From: Zancudomyces culisetae
Taxonomy: Eukaryota; Kickxellomycota; Harpellomycetes; Harpellales; Legeriomycetaceae
Reading direction: 5' to 3'
DNA length: 64,000 nucleotides
Assembly: GCA_001969505.1 (NCBI GenBank)
Contig: LSSK01000009.1
Coordinates: forward strand, 62,001-126,000
A model generated the notes under the pieces. It had not been told where the DNA came from and ran no database searches. It saw nothing but the letters and a program-made list of their open reading frames with translations. A program made the position numbers and the translations under genes. Positions 32,460-42,800 of the stretch are shown here, one piece after another (positions within the stretch are counted from its first letter, which is position 1; the number at the start of each line of letters is the position of its first letter).

Positions 32460-34076
32460 TTATAAGCTAATCTCTTGATTTTCAACATCAATAAAGCCTA
32501 ATCCAAAAATCACCAAATTCATAACTGTAGAATTAATGAAACCAGGGAAAAGACCCCTAACACCCCATGAAGAGCTGATTAGAGATGGTGGTGGAGATGA
32601 TGAAGGTGATAGTGACGACGACGATGCTCTCTTTTTACTGCTTGAAGATGGTGTTTGGTGGATTACATAAGATGTTTCACCACCTTCTTCAGTGAGAATT
32701 CTCCAGAAACAGTTGAACAACCCGGTATAAGGCACAGGTGATAGTTTGACAACAGTTCTAAAGTCCTTAAAGTTGGCTGTTTGTGATAAAGAAGAATGTG
32801 ATGGTGATGGTGTTGCTGTTGGTAAACTTGTATACGCTGGCTGACACATCAGTCTCTTTCGTGCAGTATCAACTGGAAGAGTGACCAGCAGGTTAAGTGT
32901 CCTCCATATGAAAATCAAAAACCGCATTTTAAACGTCGAGTCAAAGTAATCAATATCTGCCATAATAAACTCCATCACTCTGTTCCCCAGATTATTGAAA
33001 ATCGGATTGATACTATGCTGAAGAATACATGGAATGCTAAGCCGAGGATTCAGGTATACGCCATGCAGTAGGCTTTCTTCGCGGTTGATTGTCTTGAGAC
33101 CTTCAACTATCCCGTTGTATTTGCGATGAATTGGTGAAGAGGACTGTACTTCCAACCGTGTACGCAGAATCTCTAGTGGTGATAACAAGTAGCCCACCAG
33201 GATATGCGAGGCTATTAGTGTGAGCGCAGATGGCGAATCCATATCATAGTATGCACTGCTGCCAAAGTTTGTCCCATCATATAGTCCAAGCATCTCATTT
33301 AACAGCCCTTCAATTGTCGGTTGTAAAAGCAAGTGGCTCATTTCGTAAAACCATTTCGTAAAACTTCCTTTAAATAAGCTTGTAACTCCTTCAGTTGGCA
33401 GACGAATCAAATCTTTTAGCATTGAAAATTTGTTATAATGGAATGTTTCGATTTGGTAAGGCTGAGTAACCGGAACACTTTTTCCGTACTCATTGACTGC
33501 AGAGACAGCATACCCTTCGCTACCAACTCTTCCTCTACTTGTGGTTTGTCTAATATTTGCTGCAGCCCCAGTTGAGCTAGCAGACAAGGCGTAATTTCCT
33601 GCCTGCTTTTGGATTTCGGCGAATTCCGAATCCTGATTATAATCCCTGGATGATTTCTTGCTACTAAATTTCTCGTATGTTCTCATGTCTTTGGGCTTAT
33701 ACTGCACTTGTATAAGTGTTTGAGACAAATGAACTGGATTAGAAAGCATCGAAATTCCTAGCCGCAAACCAGCAAAGCGGACAAGGCCATTGAAATCTGC
33801 CAGCGGACTGCTGGTTGTGATGACATCAAAGTCATCATCGTCAATAATAGCCATTCCATTCGTACCAGATCCGCCGATCGGTCCTCCGGCTTGTGATGGA
33901 GGAACAATTATTCCCGCGACTCGCAAACTGTCAAGATTGGGATTCGAAGAGTAATTTTGATTTGAGCTTTCGGAAAAAAACTCGAAAGGATTTCCAACTA
34001 TATTCTGGGCGTCTTGCCTGGCATTAGAAAAGGTTGAAGTGCCATTTGCACCATTGTTAGCACCGGAAGAATTCAT
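32460..34076 (-). CDS. UGO1: Ugo1-like mitochondrial carrier-family protein
   Basis: A single 538-residue frame. The first ~90 residues are Asn/Ser/Gly-rich. The remainder has the modified carrier repeats of Ugo1/SLC25A46, the outer-membrane protein that helps mitochondrial fusion with Fzo1 and Mgm1. Visible marks are FAGLRLGISMLSNPVHLSQTL, LPTEGVTSLFKGSFTKWFYE, SPLEILRTRLEVQS (carrier signature PxExxR) and LPVDTARKRLM. Hydrophobic helices surround them. A disordered stretch with R/S/G lies at ~135-190, and a Ser-rich insert just before the C-terminal helix. The stop is only 110 bp from that of the convergent lipase gene. Alternative: another divergent carrier protein; the degenerate signatures favour Ugo1. 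Confidence 0.75.
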   Translation of the reverse strand: MNSSGANNGANGTSTFSNARQDAQNIVGNPFEFFSESSNQNYSSNPNLDSLRVAGIIVPPSQAGGPIGGSGTNGMAIIDDDDFDVITTSSPLADFNGLVRFAGLRLGISMLSNPVHLSQTLIQVQYKPKDMRTYEKFSSKKSSRDYNQDSEFAEIQKQAGNYALSASSTGAAANIRQTTSRGRVGSEGYAVSAVNEYGKSVPVTQPYQIETFHYNKFSMLKDLIRLPTEGVTSLFKGSFTKWFYEMSHLLLQPTIEGLLNEMLGLYDGTNFGSSAYYDMDSPSALTLIASHILVGYLLSPLEILRTRLEVQSSSPIHRKYNGIVEGLKTINREESLLHGVYLNPRLSIPCILQHSINPIFNNLGNRVMEFIMADIDYFDSTFKMRFLIFIWRTLNLLVTLPVDTARKRLMCQPAYTSLPTATPSPSHSSLSQTANFKDFRTVVKLSPVPYTGLFNCFWRILTEEGGETSYVIHQTPSSSSKKRASSSSLSPSSSPPPSLISSSWGVRGLFPGFINSTVMNLVIFGLGFIDVENQEISL

Positions 34077-34728
34077 TTTGTCCTGTCTTCCATTTATTTA
34101 TAGATGTACTTTGAGCTTGCTACACCTATATTTTCGATATCGTTGTTTCTAATATTAGTCTTGTTTGGGGGGGGTTTCAATATATCTGAATATTAATGTA
34201 GTTGAATTTGCCTTTTTCTTAATTCTTTTGCAAATAAAAAGCCTAAGATGCTTTATCTTGACCTTTATTATTGTTTGCTGATTTTTTGCTCTTTTTGAAT
34301 GTGCGTAAAAGAAATATCGGTTTTTATCACATTCTGGCGGAATCACAATAAGGTTCTAGGATTTTTTTAATACAATATTTTTTTTTTGGTAATTCCAATT
34401 GCCCCGAGGCTTGGTTCTAATTTCTCTTGGTAAAAAAAAAATAAAAAGAATAAAACAGCCCAGAAATGGGAGAAGAAAAATCGTTTGGAAATAAACTGGC
34501 AAAAGAAAAACCCGAGAAAAATAAAGTAAAGAATTTTTATTGGTTAGCGTAATGAACAAATCAGCGTTAAGGATTCTTCGTTGCTAGGTGTAAAAGATAA
34601 AGTAATGTAACGGGAAATCTGAGGGTTAAATCAACAACTAAATGCAGAGTAAATATTAATCAAACAGAACACCAATAACAGCCGAATATAAATAAAAAAT
34701 GCCTAAGAATGAATAAGATACAGGAGCA
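34077..34728. other. Spacer between UGO1-like and helicase genes
   Basis: About 650 bases, A/T-rich with poly-T runs near 34376-34386. Both flanking genes are on the minus strand, so this is the UGO1-like promoter and helicase 3' end. No other gene was seen. Confidence 0.5.
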
Positions 34729-37107
34729 CTAGTGTCTACTGAATCGCTGGTTGTTTGATCTTGAGTAGCCGTTTCGGTCACCACCTCTGCCTCCATTTCT
34801 ATCGCCACCTCTACCGCCATTTCTATATCCGTTTCCATTGCCATTTCTGTATCCATTTCCATTTCGGCCCTCGCCACCACCGCCACCACCACCATTACGG
34901 AATGAATAATTGTTGCTGTTAAAGCCATATCTGGGGTTAGAGCCATTTGAACGTCTGTTGTTCTGCTCAGGTTCTAGTTCAGGAAGTTCAGTGCATTTGG
35001 ACAAAGACATGGTTGGAGTGTTACGCCACAATTTGTTACAAATGTAAACTGAACCTTGACCACTTGCAATTACATCTCCATTATCATCGCCATACTCATT
35101 TTCATTGTCATTATCACCTTCGTTAGATTCTTCAAAGCGTACCAAATCAGAACGTATATCAAACAAAATGGTTGAGTGATCAGGTGTGATGCGGAAATTG
35201 TTTGTATCCTCAAATTTGAGTGCGTTAAAGTTTCTTTCCAACACGGATTTAGCAAATTTGGGGAATCTAGCAGGTTCCTTAAGTGTCATAACCAAAGTAG
35301 TTAATGAATCAGATCCAGTAAGCAAAGAGCGTTCTTTGAGGCCTGCAGAATAGCCGGAAATAGTAGCCAATGAAGCGGCAAGTGCACTCAATACATTTCC
35401 ACCAAAGTGCGAGTCGGCCAATGTCTGTGCACACTCGCTGAATAGAGAGACAACTTGTTTGTTGCATTTTGATACAGTTTCGGCTGCTGAGTTTCCTGCA
35501 GCAACAGCAATACTGTCGACTTGTGGAGGAGAAATCAGCTCACACTCTATTCCACAGAAGCGCTTAATCATATCCAACCAGTTTCCTTTTTGGGGTGTAA
35601 ACAGTGTAATACACATTCCGCTTCTGCCAGCTCGGCCAGTTCTTCCTGATCGATGGATGTATGTCTCGGCATCTCGTGGTGGTTCAGAGTTGATTACCAA
35701 ATCAACCTCTGGAATGTCAAGTCCACGTGCAGCAACATCCGTGCATACCAAGAACCTGATGTCTGCCTGTCGGAACTGAGTCAGAGTCTGTTCTCTCAGC
35801 GCCTGTGTAATATCACCGTGGAGTGGCAATGCGTTTCCTTTGAGTTTTGGATGCGCAACCAGATTGTTGACCTCCACCTTTGTCTCTGCAAAAATAATTG
35901 CTCGGCCGTTCATTCCATATACGGAAAGCAAGTCTGAAACAATATCATGATGTGCTGCCCACGAACACTGAATTGCCATGTGTTTGATCAACTCACTGGT
36001 CTTCAGTTTTTCCTTGCCTATCAAATCTATCTTCACATAGTTCTTCATGAACTCTCCGACTACTTTGTGAACCCATTCGGGGACTGTTGCTGAAAACAAC
36101 AATACCTGGTATTTCCCTGTACGAGCTTCCCGTAGACTCTTCAACATTGCCTCCATGTCATCTTTAAATCCAATATCCAACATTTGATCGGCCTCATCCA
36201 AACACATAAACTCGACCTCCTTCAGGTTCAATCTACCTCTGTTAAGATGATCAAGAAGTCTTCCTGGGGTTCCTACAACTATATCCACTCCGCTTCTCAA
36301 TCCTTGAACTTGCTGGTCAATTGATGTTCCTCCATATATACACATCACTTTTAGTTTGTTGGTAATCGACTCAATCTCGCTGGCTACCTGCTTGGCGAGC
36401 TCTCTTGTTGGTGCCATAATGATTGCTCTTGGTGGTCTGCCCCATTGTTGCTGTTGTCTCTGTCTTCCTCCACGGTTATATCCATTGTCATGTTTTTCTT
36501 CCTCATTGCTGCCACTGCTTCCTAGCAGCTTTTGAATGATTGGCAATCCAAAACCAAGAGTCTTTCCTGTTCCTGTACGTGCCCTAGCAAGCACATCCTT
36601 GCCCTCCATAATTGGTGCAAGAACTGCTCTCTGGATTGGAAACAATATCTTGATTCCCTTGTTTTTCAACCCCTCTGTAATATCAGTTCTTAAACCATAG
36701 TTATCTACAGAATATTCATCACTCTCTCCTTCTTCCTCTCCTTCATTGAGAATAATGTGTTCAATTGGTCCTATCTCTTCTTCTCCTATGTCCTCAGTCT
36801 CTTCAGTATTGCTATCATCACTACTGTCGCTTTCCTCATCCACTTTTTGTCTTTTACTCTCTCTTTCTCCATTTTCACTACGCTTCTCACTCTTTGTCTT
36901 TTTTTCATCATCCGAGCTATCACTTTCACTGGATTGTTCACCAGATTTACGCTTCTTTCCATTCACTTTATCCTGCTTCTCTTTTGCTCTGTCTTTCTCT
37001 TTGCTTTCTTTATCATGCTTGCTGCTCTTCTTGATCTTCTTGTCTGAGTCCTTCTTTTGTCTCTTTTCCTGGGTGGCTTTGCTCTTCTTTTCTGTTAGTT
37101 CTACCAT
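34729..37107 (-). CDS. DDX21: DEAD-box RNA helicase with GUCT domain (DDX21-like)
   Basis: 792 residues from ATG 37107; an in-frame ATG at 37191 would add 28 residues. The Lys/Glu/Ser-rich N-terminus (~135 residues) looks like a nucleolar signal. Helicase motifs are in order: ARTGTGKT (Lys182), PTRELA, TPGRLL, DEAD at 304-307, FSAT, then ARGLDIPEVDLVIN and YIHRSGRTGRAGR. After the RecA domains, about residues 572-640 (LAASLATISGYSAG and RFPKFAKSVLERNF) match the GUCT domain of DDX21/DDX50 and plant RH7. The tail is Gly/Arg/Asn-rich (GRGGDRNGGRGG), an RGG-like RNA-binding end. This family unwinds RNA in rRNA synthesis and processing. A pair of A-tract/T-tract elements lies 240-280 nt upstream. 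Confidence 0.9.
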   Translation of the reverse strand: MVELTEKKSKATQEKRQKKDSDKKIKKSSKHDKESKEKDRAKEKQDKVNGKKRKSGEQSSESDSSDDEKKTKSEKRSENGERESKRQKVDEESDSSDDSNTEETEDIGEEEIGPIEHIILNEGEEEGESDEYSVDNYGLRTDITEGLKNKGIKILFPIQRAVLAPIMEGKDVLARARTGTGKTLGFGLPIIQKLLGSSGSNEEEKHDNGYNRGGRQRQQQQWGRPPRAIIMAPTRELAKQVASEIESITNKLKVMCIYGGTSIDQQVQGLRSGVDIVVGTPGRLLDHLNRGRLNLKEVEFMCLDEADQMLDIGFKDDMEAMLKSLREARTGKYQVLLFSATVPEWVHKVVGEFMKNYVKIDLIGKEKLKTSELIKHMAIQCSWAAHHDIVSDLLSVYGMNGRAIIFAETKVEVNNLVAHPKLKGNALPLHGDITQALREQTLTQFRQADIRFLVCTDVAARGLDIPEVDLVINSEPPRDAETYIHRSGRTGRAGRSGMCITLFTPQKGNWLDMIKRFCGIECELISPPQVDSIAVAAGNSAAETVSKCNKQVVSLFSECAQTLADSHFGGNVLSALAASLATISGYSAGLKERSLLTGSDSLTTLVMTLKEPARFPKFAKSVLERNFNALKFEDTNNFRITPDHSTILFDIRSDLVRFEESNEGDNDNENEYGDDNGDVIASGQGSVYICNKLWRNTPTMSLSKCTELPELEPEQNNRRSNGSNPRYGFNSNNYSFRNGGGGGGGEGRNGNGYRNGNGNGYRNGGRGGDRNGGRGGDRNGYSRSNNQRFSRH

Positions 37108-37632
37108 TTTGTTCTTGCTTGCGCTCTTGTTTCTTGCTTTGGTTTCTGATATGAATGTATGGGTATTATTGATTAATATTTTCAAATACAAATATATAAA
37201 TTCTTCTATCTACAATATTTACAAGCTTTTCTTTTTTTCTTCCTTTTGTACTAAAGTTTTACTCAAGACATGCATATATACCTCTATTCCCAATACAAAC
37301 TCTACTAAATAAAATTTTTTCACTACATTCGTTCGCTAATTACCACTGAAAATTTTTTTTTTTTTTTTTTTACAGAAAAAATTTTTTAGGTGAAAAATCA
37401 CGATCTAAATCAATTAGGTATAGGTATAGGTATTCGCACTTTCGCACTAAATACATTTGTCTACACTAAAAAAAATATTCAGCTGAAAGCAGCTATTAAC
37501 CTCCAACCACCACCTACAACTATCACGGGCCTATTACATAATGTAATTTGAGAAACACCAGAAGAACACCAAAAAATCACCGGAACGACAAATCCCAAGT
37601 TCAGGTTCGCTCAGCTTGTGAGTTTCCATATT
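37108..37632. other. Helicase promoter region
   Basis: Between the helicase start and the CWC25 stop, both minus-strand. It contains the A4T19 and A6T6 elements annotated separately and no coding frame. Confidence 0.5.
37349..37387 (-). promoter_or_regulatory. RRPE-like A-tract/T-tract pair before helicase
   Basis: TGAAAATTTTT begins an A4T19 run (37349-37371) and is followed by A6T6 (37376-37387). Both resemble the yeast RRPE core and lie 240-280 nt upstream of a probable ribosome-biogenesis gene, as in the RPA190 promoter. Role inferred. Confidence 0.4.
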
Positions 37633-39048
37633 TTACATATCCTCCTCTTTGCTTAGGCGTGTCTTCCTCTGTTGTAGTCTATCATACAGAGTTGTTGCAC
37701 CAGCATTGTTATATACAGAATTGGTAACTTCCTCAAGATATTTGGTTGTGGTTCCCCGTTTTGCATGTCTAATTCTTTCTTCATCCAGCAGCTTGCTTTC
37801 CTTCGTTTCCTCCTTTTCGATATGCTCGATGTAATCTTTTCTGCTCTTTTCAACTGCATGTGCGTTTTTCGTCATCTCAAGTAACAATTTTTCTCGCCTC
37901 TCTTTTCTTTCCTGTTCATAATCGTGACTGTTGGCGCTAGTGTCATTCTTCTTGATTCTATCACTGTAAGAAGTACCACCGTCCCTGCTATATTGCCTTT
38001 TTTCGGTTTGACTCCCTCTAGAGCCAGTATGATCATGGGAGTTACGGTGGGATGAATATCTATCATCGCGCGCGTCTTTTCGATATTTCGAGCTGTGTGA
38101 GCTTTTGCTGCCATACCTGTTTTCAACAGGCGATCGTGATCTAGATTGGGAAGCGGACCTTGATCTCCCTCCTCTGTATCGACGATGTCTGCTGGACTCA
38201 TAATGCCTCTTTTCCTCTCCATTTTCATCAGAATATTTGCGATCCCTCTTGTTTTTATCTAGATGCTGATCTGTGTCTGAATCCGTATCCTCATGGCGTC
38301 TCCGTTTATATCTATCATTGTCTTTTTCCTGCTTTGTTTCGCCTTTGTATGTTTTGTTTTTTTCGCGTTTTCCATCTCTATCCCTCTCATCTTCCTTGTG
38401 TCTCCTGTGTTTTCTCTCTTTTCTATCGCCTCTATCTTCTCTATCCCTATCCCTATCTCGATCCCTATCTCTACCCTTATCCTTTCCATTTTCTTTTGTC
38501 TTTAATCTCTTTTTTGCTTCGTTTTTTTTGTGAATCTCGTTCATCTTTAGCGGGTTTTTCAATATTGACTGAATAACCTCTTTTTCCTTTTGTCGAATCA
38601 TAAACAACGGATCTTCTCTGTTTTTCGCGTGCGTATCTCGCTCATTGTTTGCGTTTCTGTTTGAAAACTCAAACCCCTTTGCTCCACCAGTTACTTTAAA
38701 TTTATCATCTAGCTGTTGCAACTCATTTTCAGCCTTGGCCACCAGAATCTTGTCAATGGACTTCTTGCCCAGCAGATACGCCTCTAATTCCTCAGAAACT
38801 GGCTGACCACCATTTGCTGTTGGCGCCGTATACATCCATTCCAGCCGGTTACTGGCCTTTCGATGCCCTGTCGCCTCTTGTAATCTTTGAAATTCCTCGC
38901 GCTCCTTTTCTCTGGCCAACTCCTTCTGCATCTGTTCAATCTTTTTTCTTTCTGCCTCGGCTTTTTGTTTTTCCTTCCATATTCTCTCTTGATTTTTGTA
39001 CGTCAGCGGATGCCATGACTTTTTTAAATTCAAATCTCCTCCTCCCAT
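37633..39048 (-). CDS. CWC25: Pre-mRNA-splicing factor Cwc25
   Basis: A single 471-residue frame. The N-terminus MGGGDLNLKKSWHPLTYKN, then NQERIWKEKQKAEAERKK, is the CIR_N motif of Cwc25. It continues with a coiled-coil stretch, NRLEWMYTAPTANGG, and EELEAYLLGKKSID, which fit family conservation. Cwc25 enters the activated spliceosome after Prp2 and stabilises the first-step catalytic centre. The C-terminal half is low-complexity: alternating Arg/Asp/Lys runs (RDRDRDRDRE at ~200), an SR-like patch (RSRSASQSRSRSP) and a final helical region ending RKTRLSKEEDM. Length is greater than yeast Cwc25 (~180) and similar to animal CWC25 (~425). The adjacent start of TFC3 on the other strand leaves an 838-bp shared promoter region. 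Confidence 0.92.
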   Translation of the reverse strand: MGGGDLNLKKSWHPLTYKNQERIWKEKQKAEAERKKIEQMQKELAREKEREEFQRLQEATGHRKASNRLEWMYTAPTANGGQPVSEELEAYLLGKKSIDKILVAKAENELQQLDDKFKVTGGAKGFEFSNRNANNERDTHAKNREDPLFMIRQKEKEVIQSILKNPLKMNEIHKKNEAKKRLKTKENGKDKGRDRDRDRDRDREDRGDRKERKHRRHKEDERDRDGKREKNKTYKGETKQEKDNDRYKRRRHEDTDSDTDQHLDKNKRDRKYSDENGEEKRHYESSRHRRYRGGRSRSASQSRSRSPVENRYGSKSSHSSKYRKDARDDRYSSHRNSHDHTGSRGSQTEKRQYSRDGGTSYSDRIKKNDTSANSHDYEQERKERREKLLLEMTKNAHAVEKSRKDYIEHIEKEETKESKLLDEERIRHAKRGTTTKYLEEVTNSVYNNAGATTLYDRLQQRKTRLSKEEDM

Positions 39049-39886
39049 TTTGTGATTAACACTAATATGTTATTGTTTTCCAGCTGATCCTGTATTTCCT
39101 TGTTTCTAATTTAGGATACCCTTTGAATGTTGAATTGAATTAAGCCTAATTTCTTCAAAATACTGCAAAAATACAATTTGGTAATTATCGGGAAAGAACC
39201 CAGGAATATCTCATATTTTTGCCAAACACGCTACCTTTCCTCCAATAGAACTTCATTTTTTGTTTTAGCGAATGGAACAGTAGAAAGCATTTTCCGAATT
39301 TTCGATGGTCACATGGTGAATTGAATTTTAGACTAAATGTCCCAGGATTTGGGCGTCAACTTTTCCAACTACATTCTTTTTTCCGTAATTTTACATGTTT
39401 TTTTGGGGGGGGGGGAGAATCTTTCAACTTTGCAGAAAAACAATCTTGAAAGAAAAAAAAGCTTTTAGAAAAATAGTATATGTTTCTGTTAACTGCCTTT
39501 TTTAATTTGTTTGGATTTGGACAATTTCATCCAGTCATTTCGGTTACGGGACAGAAAAAAATCATTAAATCAAAAAAATTTGTCTGTATTCAAGAAAAAA
39601 AAAATCCTGCACAAAGGTACATTCTTTAGGTTATTTTTCAAAGGTACTATTATAACCATATGCAAAAACGTTCCTTAAAAGATAAGCAGTAAACTATAAA
39701 CCACAGGAAAACGAAAAGAACTGAGGCAAAATAGGAGTCATAGGGTTACGACTTTTTACATATCTTTGCTTCCTAAACACTAGTAACTTTGAAAGATTCA
39801 AAGTCCCAGCAAATAACAAAAAACTAAAAGCAAAGAATCTGGAGTTAAAGTTAAAAATCGGGATCGAAAAAATAAAAGAATTGTAA
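39049..39886. other. Divergent promoter region CWC25/TFC3
   Basis: An 838-bp gap between divergently transcribed genes. A G11 run at 39405-39415 and several A-runs are present. No coding frame. Confidence 0.5.
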
Positions 39887-42800
39887 ATGGACGATTTATT
39901 GTTATATTTAAAATCAGAAATAGAGCTAGACGGGTTTCCTGGGTCTAAACCCAACAAAATATGGGAATATGTAAACACTTATTACAATGAAGCTGGAAAA
40001 AACCAGGCAGCAAAGAAAGTCACAGTCGAACGTGAGGCGCGATTCAAGAAAGTAAATAAAAAGCCAAGCGTATCTGACCTAGAGCAACATGTAGAGGTAG
40101 ACGACAACTTCAAGGCATACTTGTGGCCGCTAATTTTGAGAATTCCGGGAGTGTACTTCAATAAAAATGGTGCAATGGTACAGGATAACCGAACTATAGA
40201 GGATGGTGGGACTGGTGTGCAGATGAGTAGGGCATCTATGAAATACAGTAAAGAGGAGGAGATGGAATACGTGGCCAAGGCATCACTCAGTGGGATATAT
40301 AAAACCTTGCTTGGGAAAGAAAATGGGATACATGAAGTATTAGTTAGTAAAAACTCGATGCTTCTGCTACAGTTGATATCGAGAGCAAGATCTGGTGGAG
40401 TTACACAGGTACAACTAGGCTTTATGACAAAGATCGATGCCAGATCGATATTCCACTATTTGAAAACGCTCGAGAAATTTGGCTTGATTAAGAAACTCTC
40501 CATTTATGACACTTCTGCTAGTGCAAACACAAATTTAGTTGTATTGAGTAGGTTTTACAACTCTTCGATTGGTAATAAACGAGTATCTTCAAATACAAAG
40601 ATGGAGGAGGGCTTCGACACCAACCTCAAATCAAAATCAAAATCAAAGCCTACAGCCGAATTAGAAAGCGAAAATGATACTACAGAGGGTGTGGATGGAA
40701 ATCTGCAACCTTCACATGACTTTTTGAGAAGTGAAGTACGAGATCAGATAATACAGCTATTATCGAAAGCCAAGAATAATACACTGGTTACAGATGATCT
40801 TTTGCAAATGATAGGGCTCAGCCTAACAAACAAAACCCATAGGCGGTTTTTCAACCGACTAGCGCTTAGTATGGAGTCTAGAGATGTTGTATTACAGTAC
40901 AAAGCTAAAATATTAAAGCCAAAGGGATTGGTCGACCTTGAGATTAAAGCTGGAAAAAAAAACGTTTCAGCCTCTTATATTAAGCGGGTAATCACACTCA
41001 GTAAAGATTATAAAAGCAAGATTAGCAGTAAAGATTTTAAAGAATCTAACTCTGATATTGAAAGCGATACTAGTGATTCTGAAAATGAAAATGAGAATGA
41101 TAATGAAATTGGAAGTGGAAGTGGCGGAGAGGAGGAAAAAGGAGAAGAACAGGAATGCGGATATCATAGTGGAATTGTAGAGAAGGGGACAATAGAGACC
41201 ATTGATGACGAAACTCGTGATCTTCTTGGGGCCATGGGGGCTTGGTCTCGCGGCTCAGTTAGGTCTGTTTCTTTAGAACATCAGATTTTAGCGCTGGCAT
41301 ACTTGGCAGGAGAAAAGGGTATTACTGTTCGTATACTTCGGTATATCCTTGTTGAGGCATCCTATAAGGCTACTGTTAGAGTGTTGAATAAGTTTACCAA
41401 AAAGAGTGGCCCTTGCGAACCAATATTCGTCAGTATTTTAGAATTTAAGGGCAAAGAAAGCAGATATAGATATTTTGTGGCACCAGAGATAAAAGAAAAA
41501 GTAATACGTTTTTTATCACCAGGACTAATCCATACTAAGTCAAGGTCTCTTGGTGTTGATCTCACCGAATTGGGTGAAGTCGAGCCTCTTGGGCCAATTT
41601 CAAAAGCTCGGGATAAAGCCAAGTCTGTGTGTGGAACACAGATGGCAGATAGAGCAGTAAGTATTGAAGTGGATGGTCAGGAACCAATGGATACCGGTAC
41701 AACTACTGAGCAGCCAACAGCTGATTCTGCAGAACCTGGTAAGATTAAATGGTTGGTGTTTACATATGGACATCTCCGCAAGGTTCTTAAGCACACCAAG
41801 ACATTTCATTTATCGCGCTTAATAAGAGAACAAGTACTCTTGGATTTGCTAAAAAAGCATAAAATCTTTGATTTGTCACGCATGATGAATGATGTGATTT
41901 CTTATAAAGCCAACAAATATATTGAGTTGTTGAAAAACGATAAAGTCGAGCTAAAAATAGACTTTGATACTGGATCGGACGGTGTTTCTGCCAAAGAGCT
42001 ACAAATGGACAAGGAGAGACTAAAAGGGCTATATCAAACTCTCTCCTTAAAGATGGTGCAACTTTTGGAACCAAAAAAGTTTGTTCTGTGCAAACGAACA
42101 GTCAAAAATTGTATCAGAGGGCTAAAAGATATGGGTTATGGGCATATCCGCGTTCTATACATAAAATATGACAGTTCTGGGGTTACATTTTATAATGATT
42201 CAAAGATACAAAAAAAGGTTGAACCGATCGGCGAGTCCGAACGACTAGACTATCTGGACAACTTTGGAGTCCGAAAGTCTTTCAACAATGTTGGAAAACC
42301 TGCGGAAAGAGTTTTGTTTATTAATAGTTCACTGGCTCCTGATGGCAAGGAAGTCGCAGACTATATAAAAGCTATGAAAGATAAATCGCTTCAGTTTGTA
42401 ACAAGCTACGATGTTTTTAAGATTATACCCACTCTTAACACTGCACCAATAGTTGTAGAACGACCTGCTGGTGTTAATGAAGAGCTTTTTGCATCGGCTT
42501 CTACACCGAATACTAAGAAAAGATCGCTTTTGAGCTTGGAGGAAGAGGCATCGCCATCTGCGACCCCAAAATCAAAGAAAATGAGAACCCTTGACGGAGC
42601 TACATCTGTTTCGCCTTCTTCTTCTTCTTCACCCTCGCACTCGCACTCGCACTCACACTCAGATTTGGATCCATACTCGTTCTCTACCACTACTATTTCA
42701 GGTCGCAACTCACTTGGTTCTGCTCAAGCTGGCGGTTATTTGTCCAAAAATGCAAGAATCAGACTACAGCTTCTTGTTCGTAACCAATATGTCACCTCCA

